The notes beneath the pieces are model-generated. The model searched no databases, was not told where the DNA came from, and saw only the letters and a list, made by a program, of their open reading frames with translations. The position numbers and the translations under genes were made by a program. From Arthrobacter dokdonellae (GTDB taxonomy: Bacteria > Actinomycetota > Actinomycetes > Actinomycetales > Micrococcaceae): a DNA stretch of 64,000 nt. Shown piece by piece: positions 40,130 to 50,785 of the stretch (position 1 is the stretch's first letter; every line of letters begins with the position of its first letter). The stretch spans positions 2,728,001 through 2,792,000 of the forward strand of contig NZ_CP029642.1 in the NCBI RefSeq assembly GCF_003268655.1, read 5' to 3'.

Positions 40130-40546
40130 TTAGGCGAACCAGATGCCGATCTCGCGCTCGGCGGACTCCGCCGAGTCCGAGCCGTGGACCAGGTTCTGCT
40201 GGACCTTCAGTCCCCAGTCACGGCCAAAGTCGCCGCGGATGGTACCGGGGGCCGCGGTGGTGGGGTCGGTGGTTCCGGCCAAGGCGCGGAAGCCCTCGAT
40301 GACGCGGTGGCCTTCAAAGATGGCGGCCACAACGGGCCCGGAGAGCATGAACTCGACCAGCGGCTCGTAGAACGGCTTGCCCGCGTGCTCGGCGTAGTGC
40401 TGCTCCAGCTGTTCGAGGGTGGCGTTGACCTTCTTCAGTTCGGCCAGCGTGTAGCCCTTGGCCTCGATCCGGGCCAGGACGGCTCCGGAGAGGTTGCGGG
40501 CCACGCCGTCGGGCTTGACCAGGACGAGGGTGCGCTCGATGCTCAC
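40130..40546 (-). CDS. ndk: nucleoside-diphosphate kinase
   Basis: A 138-residue Ndk, the normal length. RTLVLVKPDGVARNL opens the fold and NLVHGSDSAESAEREIGIWF carries the phosphorylated histidine. It balances NTP and dNTP pools. The GTG at 40546 has AAGGAG upstream. It is the last gene in the ileS-folC-DUF4233-...-ndk direction. Confidence 0.97.
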   Translation of the reverse strand: MSIERTLVLVKPDGVARNLSGAVLARIEAKGYTLAELKKVNATLEQLEQHYAEHAGKPFYEPLVEFMLSGPVVAAIFEGHRVIEGFRALAGTTDPTTAAPGTIRGDFGRDWGLKVQQNLVHGSDSAESAEREIGIWFA

Positions 40547-40608
40547 AGATTCTCCTTGGGAGTTTGGGGAAGATTGGCTTGCACCTGCGGGGCAGGGCCG
40601 CATCCAGC

Positions 40609-41364
40609 TTACTGGGTCGCCAGCACCAGCCTGGCCCGCAGCTCGGCCACGGCGTCGGCGCTGCCGTCGGCGGCGGGGAGCGGTCCCCGGCCCCACAGCC
40701 ACAGCAGCACGTCTCCAGGGTGGCCAAAGACCGTCGCCGCGTCCGGTGCCGAAACCTCGCCGCGCACAACGGCAACGGACGCCGGCTCAAGAGTGACCGT
40801 CCAGCGGTATTCATTGCACTCCACGGCGACGGAGGCCCCGGAGGCGTCGTCGATGACCTCCTCGGACCAGTCCCCCGCAAGCATGAGGGTCAGTACCTCG
40901 TCGATGCCGTCCAGGGCCAGCCTCTCGTCAAGGGGACCCGGGACTCCCGCGGCACTTTGAACGTCACGGCGGTGCATGGCCGTCTCATGTGCCATCCGGC
41001 GCAGCCAGAAGCCCACCGTCTGGTCGGGCGGCCACCACGTGCCCGCGGGATCTGCCGGGACGTGGCGCTGGAACTGCTCCACGAGGCGGCCGTGGCAATC
41101 GTCAAGCACATCCACCGCCGGGGGCACCGACAGCCATGGCGGCGGCCAGCCGTCCCTCGGCATGACCCCGGTGCGGATCGATTCGGCCTTGTGCAGGTAC
41201 ACCTCGGCCAGGTGGCGGATCACATCAGCGCCGGTCCAGCCTGGGCACTCGGGAACCGGATTGTTCAAGGCCTCGGGCGCCACCTCGCGGAGGCGTGCGT
41301 AGTCGCGGTCAAAGGCTGACCGGAAGGCGGCAAAACTCGGCGCGTAGGGATAAAGTCCATTCAT
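40609..41364 (-). CDS. maleylpyruvate isomerase family, mycothiol-dependent-type enzyme
   Basis: A 251-residue DinB-like protein of the TIGR03083 type. The N-terminal helix bundle has CPGWTGADVIRHLAEVYLH and GFWLRRMAHETAMHRRDVQ, whose histidines and aspartate/glutamate are the metal ligands in mycothiol-dependent maleylpyruvate isomerase. The C-terminal part is a small SCP2-like domain (DAATVFGHPGDVLLWLWGR). Its substrate is unknown; mycothiol use is inferred from the family. The gene is inserted between DUF4233 and ndk. Confidence 0.85.
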   Translation of the reverse strand: MNGLYPYAPSFAAFRSAFDRDYARLREVAPEALNNPVPECPGWTGADVIRHLAEVYLHKAESIRTGVMPRDGWPPPWLSVPPAVDVLDDCHGRLVEQFQRHVPADPAGTWWPPDQTVGFWLRRMAHETAMHRRDVQSAAGVPGPLDERLALDGIDEVLTLMLAGDWSEEVIDDASGASVAVECNEYRWTVTLEPASVAVVRGEVSAPDAATVFGHPGDVLLWLWGRGPLPAADGSADAVAELRARLVLATQ

Positions 41365-41522
41365 TCCTCCACGCTAGAACCTACCCCGGGACCGTGCAAC
41401 GGCCGGGCTGGCAGGCGGCGGCCGGGGCACGGCTTCGGACATCGGCGGGGCAGCAAATAAGGGCGCCAGGTCCGAACCGGCGGGGCAGCAAGTGCGGCCC
41501 CGACAACTGGCTTCCGGCGGAG

Positions 41523-41954
41523 CTAGTCCGTGGCGTCCGGGTGGGCGGCGTCCCATTCGGACTGCTGGCGGGCGCGCGCCCGGTTCTCACGGTCAATCCG
41601 GCCGCCCGTGCGCAGCCCGTACCACCAGGCGATGGCGAACAGGACGCCCACCACAAACATGGACGGCTCCCAGAAGCCGCCGGCAATGAGCAGCAGCTGC
41701 AGGATCCAGCCAAACGCCGGCCCCCACTTCTTCCCCATGAACGCGCAGGCGGCCACCATCAGCACGGCCAGCACGACGGCCGCCACCAGGTAGACCGGGT
41801 TCTTGCCGTGCACGCCGAAGAGCGCCAGGCCCAGGAAGAGCGCCACGAAGGCTTCCAGCACCAGCACGGTGGAGGCGAACATGGTCTTGGTGGAGCGCAG
41901 CTTCTTCGGCATCCCCGGACGCCATTCACGCTGCGCCTTGGTCAGTCTCGCCAT
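41523..41954 (-). CDS. DUF4233 membrane protein
   Basis: A 143-residue protein with four membrane spans (starting FASTVLVLEAFVALFLGLAL) and a charged C-terminal tail. DUF4233 genes follow folC in most actinobacteria; the function is unknown. The ATG at 41954 is 3 nt after the folC stop, so translation is likely coupled. Confidence 0.88.
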   Translation of the reverse strand: MARLTKAQREWRPGMPKKLRSTKTMFASTVLVLEAFVALFLGLALFGVHGKNPVYLVAAVVLAVLMVAACAFMGKKWGPAFGWILQLLLIAGGFWEPSMFVVGVLFAIAWWYGLRTGGRIDRENRARARQQSEWDAAHPDATD

Positions 41955-41957
41955 GCC

Positions 41958-43340
41958 TCAGGCACCATCCCTTTCGCCGGGGCGTCCCAGCAGTATCCGC
42001 GCCTCGCCCACCACGGTGATGGAGCCGGTAATGAGCACGCCCCCGGCCAGGTCGTTGTTGGATTCGGCGCGTTCCACGGCCCATTCGATGGCGTCGTCGA
42101 GCTTCTCGGCGATGTGGACGTCCTCCTCGTTCCAGCCCAGGTCCACGGCCATCTCGGCCAGTTCGGCCGCGGGGATGGCCCGGGGCGAGCTGGACTGCGT
42201 GAGGCAGATTTCAGCGGCCTCGTCACCATAGGATTCCTTCAGTGTCCGCAGGATTTCCTCGGCGTCCTTCTCCTGCAGGACGCCGAGCACCACCACAAGC
42301 TTGCTGAAGGCGAACGCCTCCTGCAGGGCGGTGGCGCTGACGGCGATCCCCGCGGGGTTATGCGCCGCGTCGACCACAATGGTGGGCGAGGTGCGCAGCA
42401 CTTCGAGCCTGCCGGGCGAGGTGGCGTTGCCGAAGCCTTCCCGGACCAGTTCCAGATTCAGTTCCTTCTCCCCCCCGCCCAGGAACGCCTCCAGGGCCGC
42501 AAGTGCGACGGCGGCGTTCCCGGCCTGGTGCGCGCCGTGCAGCGGCAGCAGGATGTCCGGGTAGCGCCCGGCAAGGCCCTGCAGGGTGACCATCTGCCCG
42601 CCCACGGCAATGGTGCGCGATTCCACGCCGAACTCGACGCCTTCGAATGTGAACGCGGCGTGCATTTCCCGGGCCTTGTCCAGGATGACCTGGGCAGCGT
42701 CCACGGGCTGGACGGCGCTGACCACGAAGGCGCCTTCCTTGATGATGCCTGCCTTTTCCAGCGCAATCTCCCCCGTCGTGTCCCCCAGCAGCTCGGTGTG
42801 GTCCAGGGAGATGGGCGTGATGACGGCCACCTGGCCGTCGCCCACGTTGGTGGCATCGGTGATGCCGCCCAGGCCCACTTCCAGCACGGCCACGTCCACG
42901 GGCTCGTCCGCGAAGATGGCATAGGCCAGGATGGTCAGGCACTCGAAGTACGTCAGGCGCTGTTCGCCCGCGGACTCGAGCTCGGCGTCGACCATCTGCA
43001 GGTAGGGGCGGATCTCGTCCCAGATCCGCACGAAGGTCCCGTCGGGGACGGGGGCGCCGTCGATGCTGATGCGCTCGGTGACCCGGCTCAGGTGCGGGCT
43101 GGTGTAGCGGCCGGTGCGCAGGCCGTGGGCCAGCAGCCCGGATTCGATCATGCGGGCCGTGGAGGTCTTGCCGTTGGTGCCGGTGATGTGGATGATCGGG
43201 AACGCCTTGTTCGGCTCCCCGAGGATGTCCATGGCCCGGAACAGCGGCGCCAGGCGCGGTTCCATCTTATTTTCCGGGGCACGCCCCAACAGTTCGGCAT
43301 AGACGCTCTCGACGGAGAATTCGTCGTGTTCGTGGGTCAT
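41958..43340 (-). CDS. folC: folylpolyglutamate/dihydrofolate synthase
   Basis: A 460-residue Mur-ligase-type enzyme. [20 protein letters not shown] is the ATP loop, [13 protein letters not shown] the omega-loop/folate segment, and [11 protein letters not shown] begins the C-terminal domain. It adds glutamates to folates and, in many bacteria, makes dihydrofolate. Its ATG shares four bases with the ileS stop (ATGA). Confidence 0.96.
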   Translation of the reverse strand: MTHEHDEFSVESVYAELLGRAPENKMEPRLAPLFRAMDILGEPNKAFPIIHITGTNGKTSTARMIESGLLAHGLRTGRYTSPHLSRVTERISIDGAPVPDGTFVRIWDEIRPYLQMVDAELESAGEQRLTYFECLTILAYAIFADEPVDVAVLEVGLGGITDATNVGDGQVAVITPISLDHTELLGDTTGEIALEKAGIIKEGAFVVSAVQPVDAAQVILDKAREMHAAFTFEGVEFGVESRTIAVGGQMVTLQGLAGRYPDILLPLHGAHQAGNAAVALAALEAFLGGGEKELNLELVREGFGNATSPGRLEVLRTSPTIVVDAAHNPAGIAVSATALQEAFAFSKLVVVLGVLQEKDAEEILRTLKESYGDEAAEICLTQSSSPRAIPAAELAEMAVDLGWNEEDVHIAEKLDDAIEWAVERAESNNDLAGGVLITGSITVVGEARILLGRPGERDGA

Positions 43341-46300
43341 GGGGCAACAGTCCGTTCAACAGTGATGGTCGTGTCAACATCCCCGGGCACCAGCTCGAGC
43401 TCGAGGGTGAGCGTTTCCTTCTTCACCAGGTCCGCGTTGGCGTGGAGGGCGTCCACCACCTCCTGGGGTGCTTGGACAATGGTTCGGATGCGGTCGCTGA
43501 CGTGCAACCCCGCGTCCTTGCGGGCCTGCTGGATGGCCCGGACCATGTCCCGGGCGGTGCCCTCGGCCTCCAGCTCGGGGGTGAGCGCGGTGTCGAGCAC
43601 CACGAACCCGCCGCCGGGGAGCATCGCGACCGCGGTGGATCCGCCGTCGCGCGCGTCGGAGACCACTGTCTCCAGCGTGTACTCGGACGGTTCCAGCACC
43701 AGGCCGCCGGCCGTGACCACGCCGTCGGCTTCGGACCAGTCGCCGGACTTGGCGCCCTTGATGGCCCGCTGGACGTCCTTGCCCAGGCGCGGGCCGGCCG
43801 CGCGGGCGTTGACCACCAGCTTTTGTGAGATGCCGAACTCCTCCGGGGAGGCGTCCGAGGAATCCACAAACCGCACGGCGCGGATGTTCAGCTCGTCGGC
43901 AACCACTTCCGCGCCGCCGTGGAGCGCCGCCGCGTTGGGGGCCACCACGGTGAGCCCGGCCAGCGGCAGCCGCACGCGCAGCTTGGCGGCCTTGCGCAGG
44001 CTGGAGCCGGTGGAGCAGATCTGCTGGACGCGGTCCATCTGCTCCACGAGGGCGGGGTTGGGCACAAACAGGTCCGCGTTGGGCCAGTCGGTCAGGTGCA
44101 CGGAGCGGCCCCCGGTCAGGCCGCGCCAGATCTCCTCGGTGACCAGCGGCAGCAGCGGGGCGGCCGTGCGGCACACGGCTTCCAGCGCGGTGTAGAGCGC
44201 GTCGAAGGCGTCGGTGTTCTCATCGAAGAAGCGGTTGCGGCTGCGGCGCACGTACCAGTTGGTCAGCATGTCCAGGTAGCCGCGCAGGGCGTCGCAGGCG
44301 CCGGAGACGTCGTAGGCGTCCAGCCTGGCGCCCATCTGGCGGACCAGGTCCCCGGTGTTGGCAAGCAGGTACTCGTCCATGGTGTCGGAGTAGCCGTCAA
44401 AGCGCAGCCTGGCGTCGTAGCCGGTGCCGCCGTTGGCCGTGTTGGCGTACAGCGTGAAGAAGCTGTACACGTTCCACAGCGGCAGGATGACCTGGCGGAC
44501 GCCGTCGCGGATGCCCTGCTCGGTGACCACCAGGTTGCCGCCTCGCAGGATGGGGCTGGACATCAGGAACCAGCGCATGGCGTCGGAGCCGTCGCGGTCC
44601 AGCACCTCGGAGACGTCCGGGTAGTTGCGCAGGGACTTGGACATCTTTTGCCCGTCGGAGCCCAGGACGATGCCGTGGCTGATGACGTTCCGGAACGCGG
44701 GGCGGTCAAAAAGGGCGGTGGAGAGGATGTGCAGCATGTAGAACCAGCCGCGCGTCTGCCCGATGTACTCGACAATGAAGTCGGCCGGGTTGTGCGTGTT
44801 GAACCATTCCTCGTTCTCGAACGGGTAGTGCACCTGTCCGTACGGCATGGAACCGGAGTCGAACCAGACGTCCAGCACGTCCTCCACGCGGCGCATGGTG
44901 GACTGGCCCTGCCCGGGCGTGCGGGGGTCGTCCGGGTTGGGGCGCGTCAGCTCGTCGATGAACGGACGGTGCAGGTCCACCTCGCCGGCCTTGTTCAGCG
45001 GCAGCCGGCCAAAGTCGGACTCCATCTCGGCCAGGGAGCCGTACACGTCGGTGCGCGGGTAGTCGGGGTCGTCCGACTGCCACACCGGGATGGGGCTGCC
45101 CCAGTACCGGTTGCGGCTGATGGACCAGTCGCGGGCGTTCGCCAGCCACTTGCCGAACTGACCGTCCTTGACGTTGCCGGGGATCCAGTTGATCTCCCGG
45201 TTCAGCTCGGACATGCGGTCCTTGAACTTCGTGACCTCCACGTACCAGGAGGAGATGGCGCGGTAGATCAGGGGCGTGCGGCAGCGCCAGCAGTGCGGGT
45301 AGCTGTGCACGTAGCTGGCCTGGCGGACCAGGCGGCCGGCGTCGCGGACCACGCGGGTGATGGTCTTGTTCGCGTCAAAGACCTGCACGCCGGCGATGTC
45401 GTGGAGCGGCCCGCCTTCGAACAGGGGCAGGAACTTCGCGCCCTCGTCCACGGACAGGACCACGGGGATGCCGTACTGCTCGCAGACCTTCTGGTCCTCT
45501 TCACCGTAGGCGGGAGCCTGGTGGACAATGCCGGTTCCGTCGGTGGTCGTGACGTAGTCGGCCAGGAGGAACTGCCAGGCCTTGGCCGTGCCGTACTTTT
45601 CATCGTCGGCAAAGTAGTCCCACAGGGGTTCATACTTCAGCCCCTCCAGCTCGGAGCCCGTGTACGTGGCGGTGACCGCCTCCGCCGCGGCAGCGCCGTC
45701 GTCGTACCCCAGGTCCTTGGCGTAGGCCCCCACCAGGTCCGAGGCCAGCAGGAACGTCCCGGTGGTCGAGCTTGCCGAGACCGCGGAGGACCCGTTGGGC
45801 CCGACAGGCACCACGACGTAGTTCACGGCGGGCCCGACGGCGAGGGCCTGGTTGGTGGGCAGGGTCCAGGGCGTGGTGGTCCAGGCGAGCGCGGCAACCC
45901 CGGCCAGCTCCTGTGAGAGGGCGGACTCGCCGGCCAGGATGGGGAACGTGACGGTGACCGTCTGGTCCTGGCGGTCCTTGTAGACGTCGTCGTCCATGCG
46001 CAGCTCGTGGTTGGAGAGCGGCGTCTCATCCTTCCAGCAGTAGGGCAGCACGCGGTAGCCGTTGTAGGTCAGGCCTTTTTCGTGCAGCTGCTTGAACGCC
46101 CAGAGCACGGATTCCATGTACTCGACGTTGAGCGTCTTGTAGTCGTTGTCGAAGTCCACCCAGCGGGCCTGGCGGGTGACGTACTCCTGCCATTCGCCGG
46201 CGTACTTCATGACGGAGGAGCGGCAGGCGTCGTTGAACTTGTCGATGCCCATGGCCTCGATCTGCTTCTTGTCCGTCATGCCCAGCTGCTTCATGGCCTC

Positions 46301-46636
46301 CAGCTCGGCGGGCAGCCCGTGCGTGTCCCAGCCGAAGCGGCGCTCCACGCGGCGGCCGCGCTGGGTCTGGTAGCGGGCCACCAGGTCCTTGGCATAGCCG
46401 GTCAGCAGGTGCCCGTAGTGGGGCAGGCCGTTGGCGAAGGGCGGGCCGTCATAGAACACGAACTCGTTGGAGCCGTCCCGGCCGGCCTCGCGCTGGTCAA
46501 TGCTCGCCTGAAACGTGCCGTCCTCGGCCCAGTACTTGAGCACGCGCTCCTCCAATTCCGGGAAACGCACGGAGGCGGGCACGTGGTGGGAACCGGCGGG
46601 GCGGCCGGCGGCGGAGGCCTTCGGGAAGTGGGTCAT
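43337..46636 (-). CDS. ileS: isoleucyl-tRNA synthetase
   Basis: A 1099-residue IleS of the long, eukaryote-like (type 2) form found in many actinobacteria. [20 protein letters not shown] holds the HIGH-equivalent HYGH and [12 protein letters not shown] the KMSKS loop (about residue 663). The editing domain lies between. It lacks the C-terminal zinc module of E. coli IleS, as expected for the type. The ATG at 46636 follows the T-box leader; a GTG 3 nt upstream is possible. Confidence 0.96.
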   Translation of the reverse strand: MTHFPKASAAGRPAGSHHVPASVRFPELEERVLKYWAEDGTFQASIDQREAGRDGSNEFVFYDGPPFANGLPHYGHLLTGYAKDLVARYQTQRGRRVERRFGWDTHGLPAELEAMKQLGMTDKKQIEAMGIDKFNDACRSSVMKYAGEWQEYVTRQARWVDFDNDYKTLNVEYMESVLWAFKQLHEKGLTYNGYRVLPYCWKDETPLSNHELRMDDDVYKDRQDQTVTVTFPILAGESALSQELAGVAALAWTTTPWTLPTNQALAVGPAVNYVVVPVGPNGSSAVSASSTTGTFLLASDLVGAYAKDLGYDDGAAAAEAVTATYTGSELEGLKYEPLWDYFADDEKYGTAKAWQFLLADYVTTTDGTGIVHQAPAYGEEDQKVCEQYGIPVVLSVDEGAKFLPLFEGGPLHDIAGVQVFDANKTITRVVRDAGRLVRQASYVHSYPHCWRCRTPLIYRAISSWYVEVTKFKDRMSELNREINWIPGNVKDGQFGKWLANARDWSISRNRYWGSPIPVWQSDDPDYPRTDVYGSLAEMESDFGRLPLNKAGEVDLHRPFIDELTRPNPDDPRTPGQGQSTMRRVEDVLDVWFDSGSMPYGQVHYPFENEEWFNTHNPADFIVEYIGQTRGWFYMLHILSTALFDRPAFRNVISHGIVLGSDGQKMSKSLRNYPDVSEVLDRDGSDAMRWFLMSSPILRGGNLVVTEQGIRDGVRQVILPLWNVYSFFTLYANTANGGTGYDARLRFDGYSDTMDEYLLANTGDLVRQMGARLDAYDVSGACDALRGYLDMLTNWYVRRSRNRFFDENTDAFDALYTALEAVCRTAAPLLPLVTEEIWRGLTGGRSVHLTDWPNADLFVPNPALVEQMDRVQQICSTGSSLRKAAKLRVRLPLAGLTVVAPNAAALHGGAEVVADELNIRAVRFVDSSDASPEEFGISQKLVVNARAAGPRLGKDVQRAIKGAKSGDWSEADGVVTAGGLVLEPSEYTLETVVSDARDGGSTAVAMLPGGGFVVLDTALTPELEAEGTARDMVRAIQQARKDAGLHVSDRIRTIVQAPQEVVDALHANADLVKKETLTLELELVPGDVDTTITVERTVAP

Positions 46637-46639
46637 CAC

Positions 46640-46858
46640 ATCATCCTGGTGGTGGGCGATCATTTCAGGATGCAAGGACGGCTTGCGCCGCGGTACCACC
46701 TCGCTTGCCGTGCCCTGGCTTTAAGGCCAGGAGGCGGCCGCTTGTTGACTGCTGTGACGGGCTTACCCGCCCGGTTCTACTGGCGCCCGCCGTCTCTGCC
46801 TGCGGGCGCGTTCTTCCGGGAGCTCACCGGTGATGGCCGGGTCGCAGCTTTGTCCTCC
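46640..46858 (-). promoter_or_regulatory. T-box leader of ileS (translational type)
   Basis: On the minus strand the leader contains the T-box core AGGTGGTACCGCG (46689-46701), which binds the 3' end of uncharged tRNA. A short Stem I region has ATC in GGCCATCACCGG (specifier at 46832-46834) for isoleucine. ACCACC near the ileS start can pair with GGTGGT, so the switch probably exposes the ribosome site instead of ending transcription. A -10-like TATCAT lies at 46859-46864. Confidence 0.88.
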
Positions 46859-46864
46859 ATGATA

Positions 46865-46901
46865 CGGGATGCGCGCGGTGGAACGCACCGCGCGCATCCC
46901 G
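46865..46901 (-). terminator. hairpin after the SDR gene
   Basis: CGGGATGCGCGCGGTG and CACCGCGCGCATCCCG form a 16-bp perfect stem with a 5-nt loop, 12 nt beyond the SDR stop and just before the ileS -10-like element. No T-run follows. Confidence 0.6.
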
Positions 46902-46912
46902 GGCCGGGGCGT

Positions 46913-47671
46913 CTACCGGCGTATGAGCTTGTGGTTGGCCGCCTGCGCCACGGGACGCACCACAATCTGGTCCAGGTTGATGTGGTGCGGAAGCCCGACG
47001 GCGTACGCCACCACATCCGCCACGTCCCCGGCCGTGAGGGGTTCAGCCACGCCCTGGTAGACCTTTTCCGCCGCCGCCTTGTCGCCGCCGAGGCGGTTCA
47101 GCGCGAACTCCTCCGTCTGGACCAGGCCGGGCGCCACCTCGATGACGCGGAGGTTGTTTTCCACTTCCTCCAGGCGCAGGGCGTTGGTGAGCGCGTGCTG
47201 GGCAAACTTGGCGGCGTTGTAGCCGGCGCCGCCTTCGTAGGCCGACAGTCCCGCGGTGGAGGTCAGGTTCAGCACGGTGCCGGCGCGGTGCTCGCGGAGG
47301 GCGGGCAGGAACGCCCGCGTCATCTTCATGGTCCCCATGACGTTGGCCTGGAACATCCATTCCCAGTCGTCGTTGCGCGTCCCGCCGATGCGGTCCGCGC
47401 CGCGGGCGCCCCCGGCGACGTTGATCAGCGTGTCCAGGCCGCCGTGCCCGGTGACGAAGGCCAGCAGGGAAGCCACGTCGTCGTCCTTGGAGACGTCGGC
47501 GGCGAAGGCCAGGGCGCCTGTCTCGGCGGCCAGCTTTTCGAGGCGTTCTGCGCGCCGCGCCACGGCCACCACGTGCCAGCCGGCGGCGCACAAGGCCCGA
47601 ACGGTGGCTTCGCCGATGCCCGCGCTGGCTCCGGTGACCACTGCGTGTTTGAAGGGGAGGTTTTCAGTCAT
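46913..47671 (-). CDS. short-chain dehydrogenase/reductase
   Basis: A 252-residue classical SDR: TGASAGIG cofactor motif near the N-terminus, the NVAGG segment, the catalytic serine in NLTSTAGLSAYEGGAGYNAAK together with the YxxxK pair, and APGLV. It most resembles the serine/3-hydroxy acid dehydrogenase (YdfG-like) branch, but the substrate is not certain. It uses NAD(P)(H). It lies upstream of the ileS leader in the same direction. Confidence 0.92.
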   Translation of the reverse strand: MTENLPFKHAVVTGASAGIGEATVRALCAAGWHVVAVARRAERLEKLAAETGALAFAADVSKDDDVASLLAFVTGHGGLDTLINVAGGARGADRIGGTRNDDWEWMFQANVMGTMKMTRAFLPALREHRAGTVLNLTSTAGLSAYEGGAGYNAAKFAQHALTNALRLEEVENNLRVIEVAPGLVQTEEFALNRLGGDKAAAEKVYQGVAEPLTAGDVADVVAYAVGLPHHINLDQIVVRPVAQAANHKLIRR

Positions 47672-47691
47672 GCCACCAATCTATCGCGCTC

Positions 47692-48048
47692 TCAGTCCAG
47701 TTCCGTGTCCACGCCGTTGAGGTAATCCAGCAGCACCTGGGCCTGGTTTTGGCGGTGGTCCCTGGCGCTGTAGAGCAGCACCACCTTGGCGTGCTCAACC
47801 GACAGCATGCGGATCTGCTCCACGGCGGGGTTGCCGGCCAGTTCCGCCCGGTAGTCCTTCACAAAGGTGGCGAAGCGCTCCGGCTGGTGGTTGAACGCGT
47901 TGCGCACCTCGGTGCTGGGGCCGGCCTCCTTCAGCCACACATCCACGCGGTCCTTCTTGATCCCGCGCGGCCACAGCCGGTCAACCAGGATCCGGTACTC
48001 GTCCGGTTCAGGGTCCTCATAGACCCGCAAAATCCGCATCGTGCCCAT
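47692..48048 (-). CDS. DUF488 family protein
   Basis: A 118-residue protein of the DUF488 (YeaO-like) family: RVYEDPEPDEYRILVDRLWP, GIKKDRVDVWLKEAGPS, and VVLLYSARD near the end. The function is unknown. The ATG at 48048 gives the family length; 48039 is an alternative. The frame also continues upstream through Gly/Ala repeats to an ATG at 48150 that overlaps the valS start codon on the opposite strand. Confidence 0.88.
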   Translation of the reverse strand: MGTMRILRVYEDPEPDEYRILVDRLWPRGIKKDRVDVWLKEAGPSTEVRNAFNHQPERFATFVKDYRAELAGNPAVEQIRMLSVEHAKVVLLYSARDHRQNQAQVLLDYLNGVDTELD

Positions 48049-48148
48049 GTCCGCATCATAGCCCCCGGCCGCGGACCCGGCCGCGGCCCCGGACCCGGCC
48101 GCCGCTCCGGAATCCGGCTCCGCCGCCAACTCATGAAAGAATTGGGCC

Positions 48149-50770
48149 ATGGCTGAAAACACTCCGGGCACAGACACGCCCGCAACCCCCGCAAGCAACG
48201 TTCCCGACAAGCCCGCGCTGGAGGGCCTGGAGGCCTCGCTGACCAGGCGCTGGATCGAGGAGGGAACCTACAAGTTTGACCGCGAGACCACCCGCGGGCA
48301 GGTGTACTCCATCGACACTCCCCCGCCCACGGCCTCCGGTTCGCTGCATGTGGGGCACATGTTTTCCTACACCCAGACCGACGTCCTGGCCCGCTTCCAG
48401 CGCATGAACGGCAAGAACGTCTTTTACCCGATGGGCTGGGATGACAACGGCCTGCCCACCGAGCGCCGCGTCCAGAACTACTACGGCGTCCGTTGTGACC
48501 CGAAAATCCAGTACGACGCCGGCTACCGCCCTCCCGCGTCCCCCGCCAAGAACCAGCGCGACTTCGACGTCGTCTCGCGCAGGAACTTCATCGAGCTGTG
48601 TGAAGAGCTGGCCGTGGAGGACGAGAAGGTCTTCGAGAACCTGTTCCAGACCCTCGGCCTCTCGGTCGACTGGGACCTGACCTACCGCACCATCGACGGC
48701 CACTCCCGTGCCGTGTCCCAGCGCGCGTTCCTCGAGAACCTCGCAGCCGGCGACGCCTACATGGCCGAGGCGCCCACGCTCTGGGACGTCACCTTCCGTA
48801 CCGCCGTGGCGCAGGCCGAGCTGGAGGACCGCGAGGTGGCGGGCGCCTACTACCGGTACCCGTTCTTCGCCGAGGACGGCACCAAGGTCTACATCGAGAC
48901 CACGCGCCCCGAGCTGTTGGCCGCCTGCGCGGCCCTCGTGGCAAACCCCGACGACGAACGCTACCAGCCCCTCTTCGGCAAGAAGGTCACCTCGCCGCTG
49001 TTTGGCGTCGAGGTTGAGGTTCGTGCCCATCCCCTGGCCAAGGCGGACAAGGGCTCCGGCATTGCCATGGTCTGCACCTTCGGCGACCTGACGGACGTCA
49101 CCTGGTGGCGCGAGCTGCAGCTGCCCACCCGTGCCATTGTGGGCCGCGACGGCCGGATCATCGCCGACGCCCCCGGGTGGATCACGACGGAGGAAGGCCG
49201 CGAAAACTACGCGAAAATTGCGGGCAAGACCGTCTTCAGCGCCAAGGAAGCCGTGGTCGAGCTGCTTGCCGCGGCGCAGCTGCTGGACGGCGAGCCGAAG
49301 AAGATCATGCACCCGGTGAACTTCTTTGAAAAGGGCGACAAGCCCCTTGAGGTCGTCACATCCCGCCAGTGGTACATCCGCAACGGCGGCCGCGACGAGG
49401 ACCGCCGCGAACGCCTGATCAGCCGCGGCCGGGAAATCGAGTTCCACCCCGCGTTCATGCGCTCGCGCTACGACAACTGGATCTCCGGACTGAACGGCGA
49501 CTGGCTGGTGTCCCGCCAGCGCTTCTTCGGCGTACCGGTTCCCGTCTGGTACCCGCTCGACGCCGACGCGAACCCGGACTACGACCACCCCATCCTGCCG
49601 ACCAGCGAGATGCTGCCAGTTGACCCGGCCGCGGACGCGGCCCCCGGCTACACCGAGGAGCAGCGCAACGCGCCCGGCGGCTTCATCGGCGACGCCGACG
49701 TCCTGGACACCTGGGCCACCTCCTCCCTGACCCCGCAGATCGTGGGCGGCTGGAGCGTGGACGATGACCTGTTCGCCAAGGTCTACCCGTTCGACCTGCG
49801 CCCGCAGGCCCACGACATCATCCGCACCTGGCTCTTCTCCTCCGCCGTGCGCGCCGACGCCCTGCAGGGCGGTGCGCCGTGGAAGCATGCCGCCATCTCC
49901 GGCTGGATCCTGGACCCGGACCGCAAGAAGATGTCCAAGTCCAAGGGCAACGTGGTGGTCCCCACCGACGTGCTCAACGACTTTGGCGCCGACGCCGTCC
50001 GCTACTGGGCCGCCTCCGCCAAGCTCGGTGCGGACACCGCCTACGAGATTGCGCAGATGAAGATCGGCCGCCGTCTGGCCATCAAGCTGCTCAACGCCTC
50101 CAAGTTCGTGCTGAACCTGGGCGCCACGGAAGCCAACGTCCTGACGGGCGCCACGGGCGTGGCCACCAACCCGCTGGACCGGGCCCTGCTGGCCCAGCTG
50201 GCCGACGTCGTGCGCCAGTCAACGGCGGCCTTTGAAAAGTACGACTACGCCAAGGCCCTGCAGACCACCGAGACCTTCTTCTGGCACTTCACCGATGACT
50301 ATGTGGAGCTGATCAAGGACCGCGCGTACGGTGCCGCCGGCGGCGCCGAGCAGGCGTCCGTGCTGGCGGCCCTGGCCACCACGCTGGACTCGCTGCTGCG
50401 GCTGTTCGCGCCGTTCCTGCCGTTCGCGACGGAAGAGGTCTGGGGCTGGTGGCGGGCAGCTTCAGTCCACCGCGCGCCTTGGCCCACGGCCGTGGAGGTG
50501 AACGACGGCGACGTCACCATGCTCGCGACCGTCGGCGACGCCCTGGGCGGGATCCGCAAGGCCAAGTCGGAGGCGAAGGTCAAGCAGCGCACGCAGGTGC
50601 TCTCCGCCACCGTCACGGCGGACGCGTCCAAGGCCGCGCAGCTGCGCGCCGGGATCGGCGACCTCAAGGCGGCCGCCAACGCCCTGGAGCTGACCGTCGC
50701 CGAGAACGCGGGCGAACTTACCGTTTCCGACGTCGTGCTGGCCCCGGCCGAGGAGCCCGTCCAGGCGTAG
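48149..50770 (+). CDS. valS: valyl-tRNA synthetase
   Basis: An 873-residue ValS. TPPPTASGSLHVGHMFSY holds the HVGH signature (about residue 67) and DRKKMSKSKGNVV the KMSKS loop (about 594). It has the editing domain and a short C-terminal arm. It is divergent from DUF488. No T-box is visible. A 496-nt repeat-rich region follows. Confidence 0.97.
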   Translation: MAENTPGTDTPATPASNVPDKPALEGLEASLTRRWIEEGTYKFDRETTRGQVYSIDTPPPTASGSLHVGHMFSYTQTDVLARFQRMNGKNVFYPMGWDDNGLPTERRVQNYYGVRCDPKIQYDAGYRPPASPAKNQRDFDVVSRRNFIELCEELAVEDEKVFENLFQTLGLSVDWDLTYRTIDGHSRAVSQRAFLENLAAGDAYMAEAPTLWDVTFRTAVAQAELEDREVAGAYYRYPFFAEDGTKVYIETTRPELLAACAALVANPDDERYQPLFGKKVTSPLFGVEVEVRAHPLAKADKGSGIAMVCTFGDLTDVTWWRELQLPTRAIVGRDGRIIADAPGWITTEEGRENYAKIAGKTVFSAKEAVVELLAAAQLLDGEPKKIMHPVNFFEKGDKPLEVVTSRQWYIRNGGRDEDRRERLISRGREIEFHPAFMRSRYDNWISGLNGDWLVSRQRFFGVPVPVWYPLDADANPDYDHPILPTSEMLPVDPAADAAPGYTEEQRNAPGGFIGDADVLDTWATSSLTPQIVGGWSVDDDLFAKVYPFDLRPQAHDIIRTWLFSSAVRADALQGGAPWKHAAISGWILDPDRKKMSKSKGNVVVPTDVLNDFGADAVRYWAASAKLGADTAYEIAQMKIGRRLAIKLLNASKFVLNLGATEANVLTGATGVATNPLDRALLAQLADVVRQSTAAFEKYDYAKALQTTETFFWHFTDDYVELIKDRAYGAAGGAEQASVLAALATTLDSLLRLFAPFLPFATEEVWGWWRAASVHRAPWPTAVEVNDGDVTMLATVGDALGGIRKAKSEAKVKQRTQVLSATVTADASKAAQLRAGIGDLKAAANALELTVAENAGELTVSDVVLAPAEEPVQA

Positions 50771-50785
50771 CGCAGCTCCCGCCCC

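Noticed and set aside
41295..44195. 966-codon plus-strand frame opposite folC and ileS
   Set aside because: Spans several minus-strand genes and intergenic DNA; composition is that of reversed GC-rich codons.
48049..48150. N-terminal extension of DUF488 to an ATG overlapping the valS start
   Set aside because: The extra residues are a low-complexity Gly/Ala run, and DUF488 family members start near the ATG at 48048.
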